A stretch of DNA of 64,000 nucleotides from Rhodoferax sp. OV413 (lineage in GTDB: Bacteria > Pseudomonadota > Gammaproteobacteria > Burkholderiales > Burkholderiaceae_C), in NCBI GenBank assembly GCA_945861785.1, contig CAMAWD010000016.1, positions 30,789 through 94,788 on the forward strand, in the 5' to 3' direction. The position numbers and the translations under genes were made by a program. Each line of letters opens with the position of its first letter. Positions within the stretch are counted from its first letter, which is position 1. Below, in pieces: positions 35,704 to 44,274 of this stretch. The notes beneath the pieces were generated by a model. It worked only from the letters and a program-made list of their open reading frames with translations, was not told the origin of the DNA and did not search any database.

Positions 35704-37492
35704 GCCCGAGATAGGCCTGGATCACTTCCGGGTCGTCGCGGATTCCTGCCGGCGTGCCTTCACCGATCTTGCGGCCGAAGTTGAGCACCGTGATGTGGTC
35801 GGCAATACGCATCACGAGCGGCATGTTGTGTTCGATCAGCAGAACCGTAATGCCAAGATCGCGCAAGTGCATGATCCGTTTGATCAACTGCTCCACTTCA
35901 GCCGGATTAATGCCTGCCGCGGGTTCATCGAGCATGATCAGTTTTGGGCGCATCGCAAACGCGCGCGCCAGCTCGACCAAGCGTTGCTGCCCGTGCGGCA
36001 AAGTACGTACTAGCTGATTGCGAAGATGCCATAAGCCGGCGAAGCGCAACGCCTCCTCCGCTATCTGGCGCAGCTCCACTTCTTCCTTGCGCGCCGTCTT
36101 GCTGTCCAGCATCACGCCGATCCAGCCCGACTTGTGTTCCGCGCGGCAGCCCACCAAGACATTATCCATGACCGTCAGCGTATTGAACAGTCGTAGGTTC
36201 TGGAAGGTGCGCACCAGACCCAGTTTCGCGATTTTCCAGGAGCGCAGGCCGCCGATCTCGGCGCCGTCAAAGCGCAAGTTGCCAGCGGTCGGCTTGTAGA
36301 TTCCCGTTACCACGTTGATGAAGGTCGACTTGCCCGCTCCGTTGGGCCCGATGAGACCATGGATGGTGCCTTGTCGTATTGCCACCGTCAGGTTGTCAAG
36401 CGCCACCAGGCCGCCAAAACTGCAGGTCACATTATTAACTTCCAGCAGGACTGCTCCCGCCTGCGGCTTGGACGTTCTGCCGACGGTACCGGCAAGGCTG
36501 TGGGCGTCGAATGGACTCGCAGTCGCTTCGGCAAGCGGTTCCCCGCCCGGTTCGCGCGCGCCTTGCCACGTCGCCCACCTGGTTTTGAACAGGCCCCACA
36601 CGCCGCCCGGCAGGAAAATGACCATTGCGGCTATACCGGCGCCGTAGATCAGCTGGTAATAGGCCTTCGATACGCGCAGCAGTTCCGGCAAGACGGTCAC
36701 CGTCACCGCACCGATCACTGGCCCCACCGCAGTGCCCAGGCCGCCGATCAGCGCCATGCTGAGCACTTGCGCGGTTACTTCGAACGTGAACGAATCCGGG
36801 CTGATGAATGCGATCTGGTGGGCATACAGCGCGCCCGCGAAACCGGCCAGCACGGCACTGATATAAAAGGCTGTGATCTTCAGCCGCGGTACTTCCACAC
36901 CGCTCGTGCCTGCGGCCATCTCCGCATCACGGATGGCTGTGAACATGCGTCCGTACTTGGACCGCGCGATCCGGTGAGTGAGCAATACCACGACGGCCAG
37001 TATTACGCCGCTAAGATAGTAAAAGCGCACATCGTTGCTGAATTCGAAAAAGCCTACGGACGGCTTGGGAAGATTGCCGATGCCGTCCATGCCATGGGTG
37101 ACTTCCTGCCAGTTGAAGAAAATGTGGCGCATGATTTCGCCGAAGCCGAGCGTGGCCAGGGCGAAATAGTGTCCTTTCAGGCGCAAGGTCGGGACGCAGA
37201 TGATCAGGCCGGCGATGCCCGTCACGAAGCCAGCGGCAATGAACGCCGGCCAGAACAGGTAACCGCTGCCGCCGGTGGTGATCAGCGCGGCGGTATAGGC
37301 GCCGATGCCGAACAGGCCGGCATGGCCTAGCGCTATCTGTCCTGCATAGCCCAGGATGATATTCAGGCTGACAGCGAGCAGCCCGAAGATCAGCGCCATG
37401 TTGGCAATGCGGATGGTGTAGCTGTTCGGCAGTACGAGCGGAACCGCCAGGAGGACGATTATCGCAATACCGATGAGCAGACGTTTGTGCAT
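35663..37492 (-). CDS. LivM-LivG fusion: ABC permease joined to ATP-binding domain
   Basis: A 609-residue fusion. Residues 1-310 are the LivM permease with about eight hydrophobic segments and the IRDAEMAAGTSGVEV loop. A linker of about 40 residues leads to a complete LivG ATPase with Walker A GPNGAGKSTF, signature LPHGQQRLVELARAF and Walker B LIMLDEPAAGINP. Fusions like this occur in other Liv-type importers but are less common than separate genes. It is followed by LivF and preceded by LivH in the same operon. Confidence 0.92.
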   Translation of the reverse strand: MHKRLLIGIAIIVLLAVPLVLPNSYTIRIANMALIFGLLAVSLNIILGYAGQIALGHAGLFGIGAYTAALITTGGSGYLFWPAFIAAGFVTGIAGLIICVPTLRLKGHYFALATLGFGEIMRHIFFNWQEVTHGMDGIGNLPKPSVGFFEFSNDVRFYYLSGVILAVVVLLTHRIARSKYGRMFTAIRDAEMAAGTSGVEVPRLKITAFYISAVLAGFAGALYAHQIAFISPDSFTFEVTAQVLSMALIGGLGTAVGPVIGAVTVTVLPELLRVSKAYYQLIYGAGIAAMVIFLPGGVWGLFKTRWATWQGAREPGGEPLAEATASPFDAHSLAGTVGRTSKPQAGAVLLEVNNVTCSFGGLVALDNLTVAIRQGTIHGLIGPNGAGKSTFINVVTGIYKPTAGNLRFDGAEIGGLRSWKIAKLGLVRTFQNLRLFNTLTVMDNVLVGCRAEHKSGWIGVMLDSKTARKEEVELRQIAEEALRFAGLWHLRNQLVRTLPHGQQRLVELARAFAMRPKLIMLDEPAAGINPAEVEQLIKRIMHLRDLGITVLLIEHNMPLVMRIADHITVLNFGRKIGEGTPAGIRDDPEVIQAYLGHGKTKKEKTLAAA

Positions 37493-37495
37493 ACC

Positions 37496-38359
37496 CTACG
37501 CCTTTTCGCTGATCTTTTCCCCAAATAGACCTTGGGGTAAAACGATAAGAATTAGTATCAACACGGCAAATGCAATCGCATCTTTATACGCCGTCGATAT
37601 GAATACCGCGACCAGGATTTCGAGCAGCCCCACGAGGATTCCGCCAACGACCGCGCCCGGGATACTGCCGAACCCGCCGATGATCACTGCGATGAACGCT
37701 TTTAGAATCAGGTTGAATCCCATCTCGGTATCCACCATGAAGATCGGGGCCACCAGCACCGCGGCGATGCCACACAATATCCCCGACAAGACGAACGTGA
37801 TGGCGATCATGCGGTTGGGGTGGATGCCCATCAGCTGCGCCATGTCCGCGTTCTGGGCCGAGGCGCGCAGCCGCCGGCCGAGATCGGTGTGAAAGAACAG
37901 CGCATACTGAAGCGCAAGCACCACCATGGTCGCACCAATAATGAAAAGGTGCTCCGGCGTCAGCACAACGTCGAAGACCCGGACCACATCGGTCTTGAAG
38001 AACGAGCGCACCTTGAGCGCATCGGGGCCCCAAACCAGCATGGCCAGATTGCGCGCAAAAATGGTGAACCCGATGGTGGCAATCACGAACGCAAGAAACG
38101 GCCGCTTGCGCAGCGGGTAAAACAGGAGCCGCTGGAAAACCCAGCCAAACGCCCCGATGGCGACTATGGCCCCCAATGCGGCAGCCCAATAGGGAGCATT
38201 CGTGTTGACCATCGAATAAAAGACGAACGCGCCGAGCATGACGAGCTCCCCCTGTCCGAAGTTCAACCCATGCGTTGCATTGAAGATCAGTATGAAACTT
38301 AGGCCAACCAAGGCATATATACACCCCATCGCCACGCCGGAGGCGAGCACCTGCATCAT
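37496..38359 (-). CDS. ABC transporter permease, LivH type
   Basis: A 287-residue permease. The N-terminus GVAMGCIYALVGLSFILIFN and the cytoplasmic AFIAVIIGGFGSIPGAVVGG signature are typical of LivH. The ATG at 38359 (tandem ATGATG) was chosen over the upstream frame-open ATG at 38455, whose extra 32 residues do not match the family. It ends 3 bp before the LivM-LivG fusion gene. Confidence 0.92.
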   Translation of the reverse strand: MMQVLASGVAMGCIYALVGLSFILIFNATHGLNFGQGELVMLGAFVFYSMVNTNAPYWAAALGAIVAIGAFGWVFQRLLFYPLRKRPFLAFVIATIGFTIFARNLAMLVWGPDALKVRSFFKTDVVRVFDVVLTPEHLFIIGATMVVLALQYALFFHTDLGRRLRASAQNADMAQLMGIHPNRMIAITFVLSGILCGIAAVLVAPIFMVDTEMGFNLILKAFIAVIIGGFGSIPGAVVGGILVGLLEILVAVFISTAYKDAIAFAVLILILIVLPQGLFGEKISEKA

Positions 38360-38532
38360 CTTGATACCCCTCAGTAGAGTCCGATTTGAATTGACGCGAT
38401 CAGGCTCCCAAACCCAGTGCTGTTGCGAGTCCCGAGGGGGATCATAGGTGTCCACGATCTAAACTTCAGATTGCGCAACTACTGACCCTTTCACTTTTAC
38501 TACCCGCAATGGCTGCCATCGTGTTCATTTCA

Positions 38533-39699
38533 TCAAGGCTTTACTTCATGCCGGCGCACGACCTTGACCTTGTTCTCCGGTTGGAACTCCATCACCACTG
38601 CGGAGTGCCAAAGATTGTGCTCGGCGTCGGCCTTAAATGTGCCGGTGATACCGGTGTAGGGCATTTCGCTGAGTCCCTGGCGGATTTTTTCCCGGTCGAC
38701 GCCATACTTCTTCATGACTTCGATCAGCATCGCAGTCGTGTCATAGGTCAGCATCACATAGGAATCGGGCAGAATGCCGAGCCGCTTTTTGTACTCGGCG
38801 ACAAATTCCTTCACCTTGGCGCTGTCGCTATAGGATGGCATCAGTGCCGGTGCCTGGCAATAGCGGCCAACGATATCCGCCGGAACAACCAAGTTGCGCA
38901 AGAAGGCGACGCAGGTGGTCCCGGAGCCGATAACCGTTGCCTGGATATCGAGCTGGCGCAGCTGCCGCATCGCGAGCGCCTCGTCCACCGGGTGTCCCTG
39001 CACCACGATCGCTTCCGCGCCATCGCGTTTCATCTGCAATATCTGTGCGGTCAAATCCTTGTCAGTGGTCTGGTAGGCTGCGACCGAGACCGGTTTCAGG
39101 TTGTACAACTTCTCCAGGAACATGGTGGTGTTGTCGCGTCCCGAGAATCCCCACTCGTTGGCGACGTGCATGATGCCGATCTTTTTCTTATTCAGGTCTT
39201 CCACCAAAAAGCGGGTCCAGGTTTCCTTATCGATGGCGTCATGCGCGGCGCTGCGGAAGAAATACTTCCAGCCTTGCTGGGTAACCCGGCGCGTGCCTGG
39301 ACCGGCAATGAGCGGCACCTTTTCTTTTTCGACCGTGGGCATCAGGGCCATGATCTGGGTGCCCAGGCCGGGGCCGATGATGGCCACGGGGTTCAACTGC
39401 AGCACCTTGTTGACCGCGTTGATGGCGACCGTGTTCGACGCCTGCGAGTCTTCGACCACCAGCTTCAGCTGTCTGCCATTGACGCCGCCTTTGGCATTGG
39501 CTTCGTCGACCGCGATTTTTGCAGCTTCGGCATAGGGTGTGCCGTAGGCAGCCAGCACGCCCGTCACTGGCACAACGACCCCGATGACGATCTCCTGCGC
39601 GACCGATTCCTTCACCACACCCGCGGTCAGCGTCACGACGATTGCGGATGCCAACGCTGTAACGCGTGAAGCTCTTCGCAGAATACTTGTAAGACTCAT
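38533..39699 (-). CDS. Periplasmic substrate-binding protein of Liv-type ABC transporter
   Basis: A 388-residue type I binding protein. A signal peptide (LRRASRVTALASAIVVTLTA, cleavage near SVAQE) precedes the family strand IVIGVVVPVTGVLAAYGTPY. ANAKGGVNGRQLKLVVEDSQ and the ligand-pocket regions GPGLGTQ and GTRRVTQQGW follow. It feeds the LivH/LivMG/LivF proteins encoded downstream. It is the best candidate for experimental identification of the operon's substrate. Confidence 0.9.
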   Translation of the reverse strand: MSLTSILRRASRVTALASAIVVTLTAGVVKESVAQEIVIGVVVPVTGVLAAYGTPYAEAAKIAVDEANAKGGVNGRQLKLVVEDSQASNTVAINAVNKVLQLNPVAIIGPGLGTQIMALMPTVEKEKVPLIAGPGTRRVTQQGWKYFFRSAAHDAIDKETWTRFLVEDLNKKKIGIMHVANEWGFSGRDNTTMFLEKLYNLKPVSVAAYQTTDKDLTAQILQMKRDGAEAIVVQGHPVDEALAMRQLRQLDIQATVIGSGTTCVAFLRNLVVPADIVGRYCQAPALMPSYSDSAKVKEFVAEYKKRLGILPDSYVMLTYDTTAMLIEVMKKYGVDREKIRQGLSEMPYTGITGTFKADAEHNLWHSAVVMEFQPENKVKVVRRHEVKP

Positions 39700-39745
39700 T
39701 TTTAGATCTCCGTAAAAGTTTTAACCATTCCTAGCTTTGCCGAAT

Positions 39746-40216
39746 TCATATCCCGCCCGGACGCGGGCCCTCGTTGAACTCCGAAAAATGAACATGGATC
39801 ACGCGCCAGTCGTCCTTCTCCTTGCGGAACACCATGGTCGAGCGCGAATGGAACTCCTTGTCATCGTGCATCTTGCCGTCGGCGCGATTTTCGCCGCCGA
39901 CCCATTTGATGTGGGTATTGCGGTGGCACCAGACCACGGCGAGATCTTCGTTGATGACACCGCCCATGTCGAACGGGGTCCAGTCGCCGGTCTGGAGATT
40001 CTTCTTGTAATACTTCCACAACTCGATCCAATGCTCGCGGCCTTTGTAGGTATGGCCGTTCAGGTTGAAGAATGTGCCTTCCGACGCGTCGCTCCAGAGT
40101 TGGTCGCGCAGCGTTTCCCAATCCATTTTTCCATTCGCCGCAATGTAGATGGCATGCTTTTCGAGAACCTTCTGCCGATCGCTTTCCGTCCCACCAACCA
40201 GCTGTACCTTATCCAT
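39746..40216 (-). CDS. SnoaL/NTF2-like fold protein
   Basis: A 156-residue protein with the NTF2-like cone. It has WSDASEGTFFNLNGHTYKGR and EHWIELWKYYKKNL near the middle, then DLAVVWCHRNTHIKW, and SRSTMVFRKEKDDWRVIHVH at the C-terminus. Family members include dehydratases, isomerases and ligand-binding proteins, so the reaction is unknown. It overlaps the GntR stop by 8 bp and opens the catabolic operon. Confidence 0.75.
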   Translation of the reverse strand: MDKVQLVGGTESDRQKVLEKHAIYIAANGKMDWETLRDQLWSDASEGTFFNLNGHTYKGREHWIELWKYYKKNLQTGDWTPFDMGGVINEDLAVVWCHRNTHIKWVGGENRADGKMHDDKEFHSRSTMVFRKEKDDWRVIHVHFSEFNEGPRPGGI

Positions 40217-40898
40217 TCACATGCTCCTCGGTCAAAGTTAAACTACCGGCCAGAAAGAGCCGGACGTCTTCAGGGAAATGTCCCAAAACTGCGCGTACTT
40301 CACGGGTGGCGGCCGGGCCATCGCGCTTTGCTATCGCGTCGATGACCCGCTGATGCCCTTGGATATCCGCACGCACTGCATTTGCATCAAGGCGGCGGAT
40401 TCCGAAGTACCAGAAGCGCGACGAGATGTTATGTAACTGGATAATCTGTCTTTCAAGCTCGGTGTTTTGCGTTGCAGCCGCAATCGCGCGATGGAACTTG
40501 CGGTCCATTTGCACCAAACTGCGAAAATCCCGCTGTTCGATCGCCTGTTCATAGTCTGTGAACGCGCTGCGCATGGCGGCGATATCTTGCGCGGTCGCGC
40601 GCTCGGCCACCAGCGCGGCACAGCCGCCTTCAATCATCGTTCTCGCTTCAAATACGTTGTGCAGAGCGGTCAGCCCCAATTCGGGAACCTGAGTGCCGAT
40701 ACGCGGCTGGCGCATGATCAAGCCTTCCAGCGACAGGCGGAACAGCGCATCGCGCACACTGGCCAAGCCGCCACCGAACCTTCTCACCAGCATCTTTTCA
40801 TCCGTACGCGAGCCGGGCGACAGGTCCCCAAAGATGATTGCCTCCAGAATCTGGTCATATGCGTCTGCGCGCAGACTTTCTTTTTCTTTCTTAGCCAT
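40209..40898 (-). CDS. GntR-family regulator, FadR/FCD subfamily
   Basis: A 229-residue regulator. The N-terminal winged HTH reads LRADAYDQILEAIIFGDLSP then GSRTDEKMLVRRFGGGLASV. The FCD ligand domain from residue 85 has the metal-binding Asp/His pattern (QMDRKFHRAIAAATQN). It is first in the minus-strand operon and probably controls it in response to an organic acid. The recognition helix GGGLASVRDALFRL deviates from the usual S-R-T-P/S-VREAL. Confidence 0.9.
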   Translation of the reverse strand: MAKKEKESLRADAYDQILEAIIFGDLSPGSRTDEKMLVRRFGGGLASVRDALFRLSLEGLIMRQPRIGTQVPELGLTALHNVFEARTMIEGGCAALVAERATAQDIAAMRSAFTDYEQAIEQRDFRSLVQMDRKFHRAIAAATQNTELERQIIQLHNISSRFWYFGIRRLDANAVRADIQGHQRVIDAIAKRDGPAATREVRAVLGHFPEDVRLFLAGSLTLTEEHVNG

Positions 40899-41175
40899 AG
40901 TTGGTAATGTTCGCTATTTGAAATTTTAGTTTAACCTGAAACTTCGTAATTGTGAAATTCCCCTGCTTGATACATGGGCAAAGTCATGGGATGCTTACCG
41001 GCAAGCAACAACGGTGCCAAGAAGAGCCGCCGGCTTCAACGCAACGCCGATTAAGCCGACGGACCAGGAGGCTGAACGGCCCCGCTGTTCAGCGAACATT
41101 GTGGGAGTGTTCTCGCAGACGAACACAAGCTTGCGGGTCAGGTAAAGTGCCGAGAATGGGGTTATTTGACCGCGC

Positions 41176-42672
41176 TTATTCAGCGAAGCTTTGATTGTTG
41201 AGATCATTGTTAAGATCTTGGCGGCGCAACACCTTGCCGGCACGGTTGTTCGTATTAGCGCCGTTTTCCCAGGCCATTTTTCCATTGACGATCACATAGG
41301 CGATGCCGGTTGCGGGTGTCGTGGGTTGCTCGAAAGTGGCGCTGTCGACAATGGTTCGTGGATCGAAGATTGTCAGGTCTGCGAATTTGCCGGCTTCGAT
41401 CAAGCCCCGGTTTTTAATGCCGAACTGCCGCGCGGACAGGCCGGTCATCCGGTGCACGCCTTCCTCCAGCGACATGATCTTCAGTTCACGCACATACTTG
41501 CCTAGCACCCTGGGAAAGGTGCCCCATAGGCGTGGATGCGGATGCTCGTCCTCCGGCAATCCATCCGATCCGATCATGCAGCCGGGCGCGCACATAATGC
41601 GCCTCACATCGTCTTCATCCATGCTGAAATACACGGCGCCGGCCGGTTGCAGCCGCTCGATCGCCTCCGTCAGTGAACAGCCCATTTCCCGGACGATTTC
41701 AGTCAATTCACGCGCGCAGTACTCCGGGTGCGGCTCGCACCAGGTAATCAATGTGCTGATCGAGTTATGCACCATGGCCTCATTGAGCACGGTCGAGGAG
41801 GCGGTGTACGGGTAAACATCGAGCGACACTTGCTGCTGTTTGCGCGCTTCCTCGAACATTGCCAGCGTTTCCACGCTGCGGCCGAAGTTCTGGGGACCCT
41901 GGCACTTGTGATGGGAAACAATGACTGGCGCATCGATCGCGCGCCCGATTTCAAAGGCTTCATTCAGGCTTTCGACCACTTGGTCGGCCTCATCCCGCAT
42001 ATGGGTCGTATAGACGCCGTTGAAGTCTTTGAGCGGGGCTGCAATTTCGATGATTTCCTGTGTCGGGGCGGCGCGTGCTGGTTGATAAAACAGGCCAGTG
42101 GAGAGGCCGAGCGAACCCTGTTCCAGGCATTCAATCAACTGCGCGCGCATCTGACCGATTTCGCTATCGGTCGCGGCCCGCTCGAGTTGTTCGCCCTCAC
42201 CCATCACATTCATGCGCAACGTTGCATGCCCGGTTAAGAATGCCGCATTGATCGCCGGTTCCGCCGCGCTGACCTTCGCCATGTATTGTTGCAGCGAGCT
42301 TGCGATGAATTTGTCGGATTTGAATACCAGGCGCAGCAGGCCCGGCGGATCGCCCACATAGGAATAAGGGGCGCCGCTAATGCCGCAATTCCCACAAATA
42401 ACCATGGTGACGCCCTGGCTGAGCTTTGCTCGCATCTCCGGCCGAATGATCAGCGACGCGTCGTCATGCGTATGGACATCTATGAATCCCGGCGCAACGA
42501 CCAGCCCGGTGGCATCTATACGCCGGGCCGCCTGCTCGCCGCTCAAGTCCCCGATATCGACAATATGCTCACCCACCACGCCGACATCCGCAACGTAGCC
42601 GGGCTGCCCGCTTCCATCCACGACCGTCCCGCCCGCTATGATCCAATCGTAATTCTTTCGACTTGCTGACAT
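41176..42672 (-). CDS. N-acyl-D-amino-acid deacylase/dihydroorotase-like amidohydrolase
   Basis: A 498-residue metal-dependent amidohydrolase of the D-aminoacylase group. PGFIDVHTHDDASL (metal HxH), CGNCGISG (metal-ligand Cys region), YTTHMRDEADQVVESL, VSHHKCQGPQNFGRS and IGSDGLPEDEHPHPR are all typical. It removes acyl groups from N-acyl-D-amino acids or opens related amides. The ATG at 42672 has a good AGAGG site. It is separated from the GntR gene by 277 bp but lies on the same strand; with two amidases nearby it suggests use of an acylated or cyclic amide. Confidence 0.88.
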   Translation of the reverse strand: MSASRKNYDWIIAGGTVVDGSGQPGYVADVGVVGEHIVDIGDLSGEQAARRIDATGLVVAPGFIDVHTHDDASLIIRPEMRAKLSQGVTMVICGNCGISGAPYSYVGDPPGLLRLVFKSDKFIASSLQQYMAKVSAAEPAINAAFLTGHATLRMNVMGEGEQLERAATDSEIGQMRAQLIECLEQGSLGLSTGLFYQPARAAPTQEIIEIAAPLKDFNGVYTTHMRDEADQVVESLNEAFEIGRAIDAPVIVSHHKCQGPQNFGRSVETLAMFEEARKQQQVSLDVYPYTASSTVLNEAMVHNSISTLITWCEPHPEYCARELTEIVREMGCSLTEAIERLQPAGAVYFSMDEDDVRRIMCAPGCMIGSDGLPEDEHPHPRLWGTFPRVLGKYVRELKIMSLEEGVHRMTGLSARQFGIKNRGLIEAGKFADLTIFDPRTIVDSATFEQPTTPATGIAYVIVNGKMAWENGANTNNRAGKVLRRQDLNNDLNNQSFAE

Positions 42673-42756
42673 GCTGTACCTCTTCTGGTTGAATGACATG
42701 GGGCCGGCAAGGCTTTATTGCGAAGCAATTGTCTGATTGATAGAGGCCCGGCACTG

Positions 42757-42955
42757 CCCGCTCAATCTTGCGCGCGCTGAACACCTTGTCGGTGTAACCG
42801 TAGAGCTGCAGGCTTAGCAGCGCCGCCGACTCATGGGCTGCCGAGCCGCGACTTGCATCGAGGAAGCGCGCCACGTGATCCTCGGGCAGCCATTCGTCCA
42901 CGAATGACTGCGGCAGATAGGCGGTGCCTCGGTCAACAGCAACGAAACGACGCAT
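42757..42955 (-). mobile_element. IS1182-family transposase N-terminal fragment
   Basis: From an ATG at 42955 the frame reads MRRFVAVDRGTAYLPQSFVD then EWLPEDHVARFLD. It jumps to RGSAAHESAALLSLQLYGYT and FSARKIERA, skipping about 20 residues of the usual N-terminal domain. The frame then leaves transposase sequence. It is a dead fragment. Confidence 0.65.
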
Positions 42956-43251
42956 CGATGGGCTCTCATTGGCTTTGCTGCACACCCTCACGCGGAGGAG
43001 GGAAGCTCGACAGCCTCCTAGCGTGCAAGCAATCTCCCTCTGAGCATCAACACCAGGCGCCGTTGGAGACCTTCATTGGCTTGAGGGGACTATGCCGGTG
43101 CAATCAACTCCTTGAAAAGAGTATTGAGGAAAAAAACAGGAGTAAAATTTCAGCATTCAGCAAGTTTTACGGTTTACTAACATTGCAAATTTGACTATAA
43201 ATTATCTGAAATGCAAAATGTCTTGTCAAGTGAGCCACAATATTTCAGCTA

Positions 43252-44254
43252 GTGTAGAGATTCAATCTTGAATGAACTTAACGTGCTTTCGTGTCCCCAG
43301 TGGTCTACTGTGAACGACGTGGAGAGAGCGAGTGCGAGTTGCCCGGAGATCGTTTTGACGAGCGAAGAGCGAGCCGAGCTGACGAAGCCGGTTCGCTCCA
43401 AACTGACCAGCGTGAGGCTGGCACAGCGAGCGCGCATCGTGCTGCTGGCCTCGCAAGGGGTGCAGGTCAAGGACATTGCCGCCGAGCTGGGCATCGGACG
43501 AGTTCAGGTCTCGCGCTGGCGTGAACGCTACGCCCAGTCGCGCCTGCAAGGCATTGAGCGCGACCTGCCGCGCGGGGCGCCACCGGTCACGGTGGACTTG
43601 GCGCGTCTGGTGGAGCTGACCACCCAGAGCAAGCCCGAAGCGGCCACGCACTGGAGCACACGCACCATGGCTGCTCAATTGGGTGGCAGTGCGGCGAGTA
43701 TCTCGCTTCATTGGCGCAAGAACGGCCTGAAGCCGCATTTGCTGCGCGGCTTCAAGGTCTCGCGCGTTCCGTTGTTTGTCCAGAAGCTCGAAGACATCGT
43801 GGGCCTGTACATGTCCCCGCCCGAGCACGCGCTGGTGCTGTGCTGCGACGAGAAGAGCCAGGTGCAGGCGCTGGATCGCACGCAGCCCGGGTTGCCGATG
43901 AAGAAGAGTCGCGGGGCCACCATGACGCACGACTACAAGCGCAATGGCACCACAACGCTGTTTGCCGCGCTCAACGTGCTGGATGGCCAGGTCATTGGCC
44001 AGGGTCAGCAACATCACACCCATATCGAGTGGCTGAACATGGTCGAGCGGTTCTTCCGCGACATCACAACCGAGCGACTGCGCCGCGGGGTGTTTACCAG
44101 CGTGCCCGAACTGGTCACCGCCATCGACAAATACATCGACCATCACAACATCAACCCCAAGCCATTCATCTGGACCAAGAGCGCTCGCGATATCCTGCAG
44201 AAGGTCATTCGCGCAAACAGCCGCTTAAGTTCCAAACAGAATGCATCACTACAC
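43252..44254 (+). mobile_element. Defective IS630-family insertion sequence
   Basis: The element is bounded by imperfect inverted repeats: CTAGTGTAGAGATTCAATCT from 43249 and, on the other strand, CTAGTGTAGTGATGCATTCT ending at 44258. They match at 23 of 31 positions. TA dinucleotides (43250-43251 and 44255-44256) fit the TA target duplication of IS630/Tc1 elements. It separates the amidases from an AT-rich stretch (43105-43250) that may have carried their promoter. Confidence 0.75.
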
Positions 44255-44257
44255 TAG
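43268..44257 (+). CDS. IS630-family transposase with internal in-frame deletion
   Basis: A 329-residue transposase with the N-terminal HTH (GVQVKDIAAELGIGRVQVSR), the first DDE Asp in LVLCCDEKSQVQALDRTQPG, and the C-terminal MVERFFRDITTERLRRGVF containing the third acidic residue. Between HTHIEWL and NMVERFF about 45 residues are missing, including the segment with the second catalytic Asp (normally an IADNYATHK-like motif). The frame is kept, but the protein cannot be catalytic. Start is uncertain (TTG at 43268 or GTG further in). Confidence 0.85.
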   Translation: MNELNVLSCPQWSTVNDVERASASCPEIVLTSEERAELTKPVRSKLTSVRLAQRARIVLLASQGVQVKDIAAELGIGRVQVSRWRERYAQSRLQGIERDLPRGAPPVTVDLARLVELTTQSKPEAATHWSTRTMAAQLGGSAASISLHWRKNGLKPHLLRGFKVSRVPLFVQKLEDIVGLYMSPPEHALVLCCDEKSQVQALDRTQPGLPMKKSRGATMTHDYKRNGTTTLFAALNVLDGQVIGQGQQHHTHIEWLNMVERFFRDITTERLRRGVFTSVPELVTAIDKYIDHHNINPKPFIWTKSARDILQKVIRANSRLSSKQNASLH

Positions 44258-44274
44258 GCAATAAGGGGACCACG

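Noticed and set aside
38509..39669. A 386-codon plus-strand frame
   Set aside because: It is the mirror of the Liv binding-protein gene and is His/Asp-rich, as expected for an antisense shadow in GC-rich DNA.
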